A DNA stretch of 38,096 bases. Origin: Elainella saxicola E1 (lineage in GTDB: Bacteria > Cyanobacteriota > Cyanobacteriia > Elainellales > Elainellaceae). Where the stretch lies: assembly GCA_002796835.1 (NCBI GenBank), contig LUGL01000046.1:1-38096 (forward strand). Direction: 5' to 3'. The notes beneath the pieces are model-generated. The model saw nothing but the letters and a program-made list of their open reading frames with translations. It made no database searches and had not been told where the DNA came from. Positions 1 to 6,839 of this stretch are shown one piece after another (position 1 is the first letter of the stretch; each line of letters starts with the position of its first letter). The position numbers were made by a program, and so were the translations under genes.

Positions 1-575
1 CTATGCGGTGTATCAACAAGCCGTGCGCTGGCAGAGGGATCAACGCCTGAGTGTAGGACGAGCACTAAAAGTTGAATTACTAAAAGCGCGTCTACGCAAA
101 CTTTGTAGCCGTTGGCAAGAGAGCATTGACCCCGAAGCGATGCCTATCCATGAACAGATCTTCATTCGTCTCCAGCATGAGCTAATCAATGGCATTGATG
201 CACTGTTCGTGTTTGTCGCCAACCCCCAAGTTGAACCCACCAATAATCGCTCTGAGCGCAATTTGCGCCACGAAGCTGAAGTTCGTAAAGGGGGGCGTAC
301 CAGTAAAACACAAGCTGGTGCTGAGCGTCGCAGCATTATCATGAGTGTCCTCGCCACCCTCAACACTCGCTTTGAGGGGTTTACGTTGGAGCATCTCCTT
401 GAGGAATTAGCGCAGTGGACGCAACTCGGACTCTCCCGATTTCAAATAGAACTGGCAGGTATGACTCAAACCAATGCGTTGTCGAGTGCCTAAACTCCAA
501 TCAAGCTACTCCAAATCCTGAATATTGGCTTCGCTATCGGTGAAGCTACGTTTCGTTTTGAAAATAGACACTTAC
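1..575 (+). mobile_element. Right end of an IS66-family insertion sequence
   Basis: The transposase stops at 493 and the putative terminus is at 575. Read from the outside inwards, the end begins GTAAGTGTCTATTTTC (complement of 560-575), which fits the 5'-GTAA terminus usual in the IS66 family. The next eight bases, CATTCAAG (576-583), would be one copy of the 8-bp target duplication normal for this family. The second copy and the left inverted repeat lie outside the window, so the boundary is inferred from the motif and from the switch to coding sequence of the neighbouring gene. Confidence 0.7.
2..493 (+). CDS. IS66-family transposase, C-terminal part (5' truncated by window edge)
   Basis: The reading frame is open to the left edge of the window and ends at TAA 491-493, so only about the last 163 codons are present. 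The visible part has the IS66 transposase C-terminal signature: N-N-R-S-E-R (part of TNNRSERNLR), a conserved acidic residue in the catalytic core, followed by an RKGGRTSKT stretch and a helical tail. IS66 transposases act as DDE cut-and-paste enzymes. The stop codon overlaps by three bases the stop of the convergent protease gene, because that gene now reads into the element. The family call is good; the exact member and whether the element is intact cannot be judged, since the left part lies outside the window. Confidence 0.85.
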   Translation, partial: YAVYQQAVRWQRDQRLSVGRALKVELLKARLRKLCSRWQESIDPEAMPIHEQIFIRLQHELINGIDALFVFVANPQVEPTNNRSERNLRHEAEVRKGGRTSKTQAGAERRSIIMSVLATLNTRFEGFTLEHLLEELAQWTQLGLSRFQIELAGMTQTNALSSA

Positions 576-3054
576 CATTCAAGGTGGTATGCGTTGCAGC
601 AAACGTTGGTTTAATCACTGTCGAGACTTCTTGAACAAAAAAATCAAACAGAGGTAGAACACCCGGATCAGAAATTGTTCCATCCTGTGTACTTCCTTTG
701 GTTCTCAGCTCATAATAATGTTCTACAAGTTTGCCCTGTTGCTCACGATTGAAACTTGTCAGACCTTCTCCTTGAGCAAGCCGTTTTTCTAGTTCAGCAA
801 TCCCGCCATAAGCATATTTTTCATCAGAATGCTGTGCCGCCAGTGCCTCAGCAATATAGATTGCACCATCTTGCTCATATTGCCAGACGTGAGTTAATTC
901 ATGAATAAGTTTGCTATTTTCAATGGCCCCCCAAGTATTGATTGTATGAAAGGTTGTGAAAGGGCGATAGCTCTCACCATTAGCAATTTCTTTGGCAGCA
1001 GCTACCGATCGCGCAGATTCATCAATCCGGACTAGATCATAGTTGATCGAATCCCCAAATACACTCTTAGCAACTTGAACTTCTTGCGGTGTGAGTTTAC
1101 GAGTATTGAACTTGGTTAGGTCAGCCGCAGTTTCAGCCAACTCCGGAACGCCGCTTAAATCAACTGCATCAACCGTGATCCGCCCTGCTGCTTTCGCTGC
1201 ACCTTTTCCATCAAGTTGTCCTAACGAAGTGAGTAGATCCAGATAATCTGACCCAAGTTGCTTCAACCGATCGGGCGATTGATGAATGACTGATACCCCA
1301 CGTTGCAAAATTCCTTGCAGTTTCTCACTGACTTTCTCAGCAAAGGCTTCTGGTCCCTGAGCGATCGAATCAAGAACACCGTTGGCAATAATGCCACTAT
1401 CATCAACGATCGCATCAACAACATGCCCAGCCTTATCGAAAAATTGATTGGCCTTCTTACCTGCACTATCCAATCCAATTGCACTCAGTCCCCAATCTGC
1501 ACCATCTCCTAACAGATCGAAACCCAAATCTGTACCATCCCCTAATTTATCTAAACCTAAAGCGATACCATCTCCTAACTGATCAATTCCCCAAGAAATA
1601 CTATCCTTCACAGGATTAAACCAATCATTCCCTCCACCGTCTGTTCTCGTCAGTTCTTGAGCGAGATCAAACCCCTGGTTACTAATTCCTTGAACAAAAT
1701 TGATGATGGTATTCTTACCAGACTGAGCACCGTCAACTATTGTATTTTGAATCGATTGAGTCGTATCAATTGCTCCGTTGACCGCTGATTGAGCGTCATC
1801 AATGGCTTGATTAATTGTATCACCTCCAATTGCACCAATCCCAAGCTGGACAGTATCAATGACTGTGTTCTGAGCGGTTTGGATACTGTCAATTGCTGCA
1901 TTGCCAACGATTTGAGCACCATCGATCGCCGCATTTCCGAGTACCTGTGCAGTATCGACAGCAGCGTTCCCGAGTGCCTGTGCTCCGTCTGTAACGAGTC
2001 CAACAGCGCCCTCTGCAACGTTCTTACCTGCATCAATGGCATCATCTACGATGGGAATATGTACCCCCCAAATGGCTGGGCGTTCCAGCACAATTCCTTC
2101 AGTGTTGCGATAAGTGGGTAAGAAAATAGTTTGTTCAGCTTTGTAAGAGATAGGAGTTGTCAAGACTGCCTGGTGAATCGCAGCATCCAGGTCCGTAGTG
2201 CTCTTGAGAATCTTAATTACCTGGCGGTGATTCAATTCAGGATTGGCTGCCCAAATTTTAGAAATCGATGCTGTGATTCGAGCTGCTGCAATTGATGTTC
2301 CTTTCATCTCTCTAAAATTACCATCAGCAAGTAAGATTGGTTCTGGTCCATGACTGGAATAGCTGGCCAAGTGGTTTCCTTCGGCTGCTCCAACTGGAAT
2401 AATGTGATCGAAATGTTGTGCTGCCTGACCCAATGCAGACATCGCTTGACCTGTATTGCCAGCAGCTACGACAATGAGAACTCCGCTTTGCCTTGCATAT
2501 TCAAGTGCCAATTGTTCTTGCAGGGTTAATCGATTGCGTGTGGTAACATATCCATCAGGCATCACCTGAATTAAATCAAAGCTAAGATTCATCACGGCTT
2601 GTGAACCCAGAATTTTGACTGTGTCAACAAATTCAACGAGGGATTCTGCCCATCTTCCAGAACCAACTGCATTCCCTAACCAGACTGGCATTTCTTGATT
2701 TTCAGTTGTAATTACATCAAGAATATGGGAACCGTGATTATTTACTTTCCCAAATGCTGTCGAAAATGCGTCCTGATGATTGTTATTGGTACTTTTAATA
2801 CGATCGCAACCCCAAAGAAGTTGAGGTGGTTGATTTTTCAAGAGGGCAGCACTAAAGCCCGTGTCAATAATGCCAATAAGTATATGAGATAAGTTTTTTG
2901 TAGCATTTAACAAAGGAGTCTGTCTAATAGGGTTGGATCCCTGATGCTCTAAAGCTTCTAATTGATTAGATCCTTGTTGACTCCAAGTATTCGGCAAAGC
3001 CTCTTTTGAAGCAATGGGAGTGGTTGTATTGAAAGTTTTCATCTGACCTATCAT
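490..3054 (-). CDS. Subtilisin-like protease fused to DUF4157-type (eCIS core) zincin; 3' end altered by IS66
   Basis: This is an 854-aa protein from ATG at 3054, chosen because AGGAGG (3061-3066) sits 6 nt upstream; an in-frame start at 3090 lacks this support. Residues about 55-290 form an S8 subtilase domain with Asp64 (IIDTG), His107 (NNHGSH), Asn200 (AAGN) and Ser254 (GTSIAAA), a complete triad. Residues about 340-530 are low-complexity amphipathic 11-residue repeats (LGNAAxDxAQ, then LGDGxDLGxD). Residues about 650-745 resemble the DUF4157/eCIS-core zincin, with HELTH at 718-722 as a metal-binding HExxH. There is no obvious signal peptide. From residue 828 the frame is encoded by the IS66 end. 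Target and cellular location are unknown. DUF4157 domains are common in effectors of contractile injection systems, so an effector role is possible. Confidence 0.75.
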   Translation of the reverse strand: MIGQMKTFNTTTPIASKEALPNTWSQQGSNQLEALEHQGSNPIRQTPLLNATKNLSHILIGIIDTGFSAALLKNQPPQLLWGCDRIKSTNNNHQDAFSTAFGKVNNHGSHILDVITTENQEMPVWLGNAVGSGRWAESLVEFVDTVKILGSQAVMNLSFDLIQVMPDGYVTTRNRLTLQEQLALEYARQSGVLIVVAAGNTGQAMSALGQAAQHFDHIIPVGAAEGNHLASYSSHGPEPILLADGNFREMKGTSIAAARITASISKIWAANPELNHRQVIKILKSTTDLDAAIHQAVLTTPISYKAEQTIFLPTYRNTEGIVLERPAIWGVHIPIVDDAIDAGKNVAEGAVGLVTDGAQALGNAAVDTAQVLGNAAIDGAQIVGNAAIDSIQTAQNTVIDTVQLGIGAIGGDTINQAIDDAQSAVNGAIDTTQSIQNTIVDGAQSGKNTIINFVQGISNQGFDLAQELTRTDGGGNDWFNPVKDSISWGIDQLGDGIALGLDKLGDGTDLGFDLLGDGADWGLSAIGLDSAGKKANQFFDKAGHVVDAIVDDSGIIANGVLDSIAQGPEAFAEKVSEKLQGILQRGVSVIHQSPDRLKQLGSDYLDLLTSLGQLDGKGAAKAAGRITVDAVDLSGVPELAETAADLTKFNTRKLTPQEVQVAKSVFGDSINYDLVRIDESARSVAAAKEIANGESYRPFTTFHTINTWGAIENSKLIHELTHVWQYEQDGAIYIAEALAAQHSDEKYAYGGIAELEKRLAQGEGLTSFNREQQGKLVEHYYELRTKGSTQDGTISDPGVLPLFDFFVQEVSTVIKPTFAATHTTLNGKCLFSKRNVASPIAKPIFRIWSSLIGV

Positions 3055-3060
3055 TGGTTT

Positions 3061-3066
3061 CCTCCT
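3061..3066 (-). promoter_or_regulatory. Strong Shine-Dalgarno deciding the protease start
   Basis: AGGAGG on the minus strand lies 6 nt before the ATG at 3054. It favours that start over the in-frame start at 3090, for which no ribosome-binding site was seen. Confidence 0.75.
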
Positions 3067-3110
3067 ATTAAAAACTGGGAGCCTATTCATAAAGATGCTG
3101 TTAGATGGTT

Positions 3111-3278
3111 TAGCCTGGATTATTCACCAAGATTTTGGACAAATCTCAAACTCTTCTGCGCGTTTTGTTTCAGATTTTGCGTATAAAAACACACTGTCGA
3201 AATTAAAAAATTGCTGAAAGCCTCTCCAGACATGAAGTTCAAGCGTTTTTCGGAAGGGTTCATGAATAATGCAGGTTA
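3111..3278. mobile_element. MITE-like element with imperfect terminal inverted repeats
   Basis: TAGCCTGGATTATTCA at 3111-3126 matches, at 14 of 16 positions, the reverse complement of 3263-3278 (TAACCTGCATTATTCA). The 168-bp interior has no credible ORF. The ends resemble those of cyanobacterial IS4/IS1380-type elements as I remember them, so this may be an internally deleted, non-autonomous derivative. No clear target duplication was found. It begins 57 bp upstream of the protease start and could carry or have displaced its promoter. Confidence 0.55.
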
Positions 3279-3482
3279 GAACAAGCCCTTAGTGAACTGT
3301 TGACCTATCTGGGGTACAGGTAACGTTTCTGCAAGAATTTACAGAACTTTATGTTTGACCAAGAGATTGCAAAATGAAAAAGATAGAGTACAAATGAAAT
3401 ATGGAATCGTAAAGGTGGCAAACTAGGCTCGTTTAGCCTTGATTCGAAATTCAACACCATCTTTTATTCATTGATATTCATC

Positions 3483-4361
3483 ATGGATACATTGCATCTT
3501 TCCCGTATAACACTCGCAACGGCATGTCTGCTGACTCTCAGTCTGACGGGTCGTGGATTCGCTCAACCAGAGCCGCAACATTCCAATGTCGATCGCCTCA
3601 TGCCCCCACTTGTCCAACTCAATTGGTTTGCTCAGATCGATCTGGGGAATCAGGGAGTAAATCCTGTACAACAAATTGAGCAGTCCTCACCAGAGAATCC
3701 GGGGAGCAATGGAAGAGCATACCTTTACCAGGGACCGCCTCCGTCTGGTCGATCGGGCGGTGGAGCAGGTCGGGGTAATTGTCCAGTAGTTTCCCTGCCG
3801 CTTACTGCAATGGTGCCCATGTCGATCGAAGGATCAGGCCAACCGACACCGGGGTTAACTGTCTCCGATCGCCCCACTTTTTGGTTCTACCTGCCCTATG
3901 CGCTGACAGACGATCGGCCCGCTGAATTTGCGTTATTGGATGAGAACGGAGAGTATCTCTACCGAACAACATTCACTGATACGGGTTCACTCAATGGCAT
4001 TATCCAGGTTGCCATTCCGGCTACAGTTTCACCGTTGGCTGCCAACAAAATCTATCAGTGGAAAATGCGCATCTTTTGTGGAACGGGTGATGATTCGATT
4101 GATGTCTGGGGAGATATTAAACGAATTCTTCCTGACTCTGCTTTGCAACAACAGCTTGAGCAAGCCGCTGCTAGACCCAGAGATCAAGGTGCACTCTATG
4201 CTGCAAATGGCCTCTGGTATGAGGCGCTGACAAGATTGGCAGAGCTTTATCGTCGCGATCCGAATAATCCGGTACTGGCTGCTGATTGGAACAGCTTTCT
4301 AAAGTCGGCTGGGTTGGCCAGCTTCGTAGACAAACCCCTGCTGGATTGTTGTTCCCCTTAA
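3483..4361 (+). CDS. DUF928 domain protein, secreted
   Basis: This is a 292-aa protein from ATG 3483; an in-frame TTG at 3471 is possible, and neither start has a clear ribosome-binding site. Residues 1-27 look like a Sec signal peptide (basic start, hydrophobic core, RGFA then Q). A Gly-rich, Arg-containing linker around residue 90 (SGRSGGGAGRGNC) precedes the DUF928 core with its TVSDRPTFWFYLPY and IYQWKMRIFC-like stretches. The C-terminal 80 residues are helical (LYAANGLWYEALTRLAELYRRDP) and TPR-like. DUF928 proteins are common in cyanobacteria and of unknown function. The gene lies 60 bp upstream of a CHAT-CHASE2 gene on the same strand, so co-transcription is likely. A periplasmic or surface location is inferred. 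Confidence 0.85.
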   Translation: MDTLHLSRITLATACLLTLSLTGRGFAQPEPQHSNVDRLMPPLVQLNWFAQIDLGNQGVNPVQQIEQSSPENPGSNGRAYLYQGPPPSGRSGGGAGRGNCPVVSLPLTAMVPMSIEGSGQPTPGLTVSDRPTFWFYLPYALTDDRPAEFALLDENGEYLYRTTFTDTGSLNGIIQVAIPATVSPLAANKIYQWKMRIFCGTGDDSIDVWGDIKRILPDSALQQQLEQAAARPRDQGALYAANGLWYEALTRLAELYRRDPNNPVLAADWNSFLKSAGLASFVDKPLLDCCSP

Positions 4362-4421
4362 TGAGCTAAAATTAGCGCTATGGGTCATCCTATTTGAAAA
4401 CCAGATTGTAGAGGTCAGACC

Positions 4422-6839
4422 TTGGGTAAGCTCGTGATCCTAAAGATCGGCGGAGGAAGTTTTGAACAGGGTTTCCCTGTCGTTTTTCAGGTCGGTGAAG
4501 AGAGCCAGAGTGCAGAGGGTAGCCTGATCTACGCACCTATGGTTCAGGTTGCCGGAGCTTTACCTGCGGCATCCAATTTACCGTTCATCTATGAATGCTG
4601 GCAAGCGGCATATCGACAATTAGACCAAATTTTTCGCCTTGGTGCTCCCAGCCAACAAACTACCAATTTTTCGGTGATCCAAGATTGTCAGCAGGCCGCC
4701 CAACAATTGCTGCACCGGTTCAATCAATGGCTGCAAACCGAGGATTTGCGATCGATTCGTGAAAAATGGTTGGAGGTGCTTCATCCTCAAGAACCAATTC
4801 GTGTGATTTTACAAACTGAGCAACAGCTCATTCAGCGCTTACCCTGGCATCATTGGGAATTGATGGAACGCTATGCGAAAGCCGAAATTGCTCTCAGTTC
4901 ACCTACCTATCAACGCCTGCATTACCGTCGATCGCCCCCAGCAATCCTCAAGATCCTGGCAATTTTGGGCGATAGTCAGGGAATTGATCTGCAAGCCGAT
5001 CGAGTTCTGCTAGAGCAGCTTCCCAATGCAGAAATTAAATTTTTGGTCACGCCGGATCGCTCAGCCTTGGATCAGCAACTGTGGTCGCAACCCTGGGATA
5101 TTCTGTTTTTTGCAGGGCATAGCGATAGCCAGGGAGGGATGGGTGGCATGAGAATTAATGCAACCGATCGGTTAACCATTCCTCAGTTGAAATATGCTTT
5201 GCAACAAGCCGTCAACCAGGGGTTACAGTTGGCGATTTTTAGCTCCTGTGATGGATTAGGGCTGGCCCGTGATTTAGCAGAACTGCATATTCCCCAAATC
5301 ATTGTAATGCGCGAACCTGTACCGGATTATGTTGCTCAAGCCTTTCTCAAATTCTTTCTAACTGCTTTCTCTCAGGGGAATTCTCTTTATGCATCCGTCC
5401 GATCGGCCAGGGAACAACTGCATGGGTTAGAAGATCGATTCCCCTGTGCGACCTGGTTGCCAATGATTAGCCAAAACCCGGCTGAATGTCCCATGAGTTG
5501 GCCTGCTTTCAAGGAGGAATCGGTAGATTTGGCTGCGCTGCCAGCTAGCGATCGACCCTGGTTGTTCAATTTTCTACGTCAACCCCGTTGGCAAAAGGAA
5601 GCTTTGAAACAATGGCTGAAAGTGAGCACTGTTAGCTTAGTGATTGGTCTGAGTGTGGTTGGCATCCGTTCTGTGGGGCTGTTGAAATCAACGGAACTGT
5701 TTGCCTTTGATCAATTCCTGCGTCTACGTCCTAGCGAACCGCCCGATCAACGACTGTTGATTGTCACGATCGATGCGGCTGAACGAGATAAATATGGCGA
5801 TACGCTGCCTAACATTGGACCCATCTCGATTTCCGATCGCTACCTCAACCAGCTCTTACAAAAGCTTCTGTACTATTCTCCTCGGTTAATCGGGTTAGAT
5901 CTCTATCGCGATTTTCCGGTGGATCGTACCCAGAAAGATTTAGCGATTCAATACCAGCAAAATCCTAAAATCATTAGCGTCTGCAAAGCTCGATTTGCGG
6001 GAAAAGATAGTATTGCTCCACCACCTGATATCCCAAGTGATCAGGTTGAATCTCGGGTTGGATTCAGCGATTTTGTCACAGATAGTGACCATCAACTCCG
6101 TCGGCACTTGCTGGCCATGACTCCCACAATTCTGGATGCTGGCATTCCCTGTTATACTTCCTATGCATTCAGTACGCAGTTAGCGGTTCATTATTTGCAG
6201 GCTCAAGGTGTTGCGATCGATCTGGATACTTGGCGATGGAGAGACGTTGCCATACCACTTTTAGAGTCATCGAGTAGCGGTTTTTGGCAGATAGATGGCG
6301 GTAGACAAATCCCGATCAATTATCGAATGACTGAAAGTCCTGCTCTACGAGTTTCTTTGACGGAAGTCCTATCAGGAAAGGGGACAGGAGAGGTGAGTCC
6401 TGGGATAATCAAAGATCGAATTGTCCTGGTGGGTGTTACAGCCAATCGTGCAGATATGTGGAATACGCCGATCGATCCTCAAATGCCAGGAGTAGTCGTA
6501 CAGGCTCATTTGACCAGTCAGCTTTTGAGTGCTGTATTAGATCACAGACCGTTGCTAAGGGTTTGGCCCAATTGGGTTGAAATCATTTGGATTTTGGGAT
6601 GGGCAATCGGTGGCGGTCTGGTGGCTTTGAAGTTACAGTCTCCAGTACGGTTGGCAATTGCATTGCTGTTGGTCAGTCTCAGTCTCAGCGGTATTGGTTG
6701 GATTTTGTTCATCCAAGCGGTTTGGATTCTCCCAGTTGCTAGCCTTGTTGCATTTATCTTTAGTGGTGCTGTGATAGCCCTTCTACGTCGATTCAACATT
6801 CTAAACCTCGATCGCAGCAGATCCTCAGAAAATTCCTAA
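4422..6839 (+). CDS. CHAT-CHASE2 membrane protein
   Basis: This is an 805-aa protein starting at TTG 4422, chosen because GAGG (4411-4414) lies 7 nt upstream and no ATG is near. The N-terminal part to about residue 350 is a CHAT (caspase-like) domain with the expected dyad: His233 in FFAGHSDS and Cys276 in FSSCDGLG. A membrane segment follows at about 401-421, then a CHASE2 sensor domain (about 425-700, beginning RLLIVTIDAAERDKYGD), and further hydrophobic helices to about residue 790. CHASE2 is normally an extracytoplasmic sensor, so the CHAT domain should be cytoplasmic and controlled across the membrane. No kinase or cyclase output follows; the CHAT domain seems to be the output. The gene is probably in an operon with DUF928 and converges with the TPR-CHAT gene. 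Confidence 0.88.
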   Translation: MGKLVILKIGGGSFEQGFPVVFQVGEESQSAEGSLIYAPMVQVAGALPAASNLPFIYECWQAAYRQLDQIFRLGAPSQQTTNFSVIQDCQQAAQQLLHRFNQWLQTEDLRSIREKWLEVLHPQEPIRVILQTEQQLIQRLPWHHWELMERYAKAEIALSSPTYQRLHYRRSPPAILKILAILGDSQGIDLQADRVLLEQLPNAEIKFLVTPDRSALDQQLWSQPWDILFFAGHSDSQGGMGGMRINATDRLTIPQLKYALQQAVNQGLQLAIFSSCDGLGLARDLAELHIPQIIVMREPVPDYVAQAFLKFFLTAFSQGNSLYASVRSAREQLHGLEDRFPCATWLPMISQNPAECPMSWPAFKEESVDLAALPASDRPWLFNFLRQPRWQKEALKQWLKVSTVSLVIGLSVVGIRSVGLLKSTELFAFDQFLRLRPSEPPDQRLLIVTIDAAERDKYGDTLPNIGPISISDRYLNQLLQKLLYYSPRLIGLDLYRDFPVDRTQKDLAIQYQQNPKIISVCKARFAGKDSIAPPPDIPSDQVESRVGFSDFVTDSDHQLRRHLLAMTPTILDAGIPCYTSYAFSTQLAVHYLQAQGVAIDLDTWRWRDVAIPLLESSSSGFWQIDGGRQIPINYRMTESPALRVSLTEVLSGKGTGEVSPGIIKDRIVLVGVTANRADMWNTPIDPQMPGVVVQAHLTSQLLSAVLDHRPLLRVWPNWVEIIWILGWAIGGGLVALKLQSPVRLAIALLLVSLSLSGIGWILFIQAVWILPVASLVAFIFSGAVIALLRRFNILNLDRSRSSENS

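Larger units (their letters stand above)
3055..3482. other. Intergenic region between divergent protease and DUF928 genes
   Basis: This 428-bp divergent spacer contains the protease ribosome-binding site, the MITE-like element (3111-3278), and about 200 AT-rich bases before the DUF928 gene. Promoters for both directions must lie here or in the element, but I see no convincing -35/-10 pair. Confidence 0.6.

Noticed and set aside
1303-2121. Plus-strand open frames of 69 and 110 codons inside the protease gene
   Set aside because: They are shadows of the repetitive coding region on the other strand, with no ribosome-binding site or family similarity.
490-3054. Full eCIS locus
   Set aside because: Only an effector-type domain is seen; no tail tube, sheath, baseplate or AAA loading genes occur in the window.
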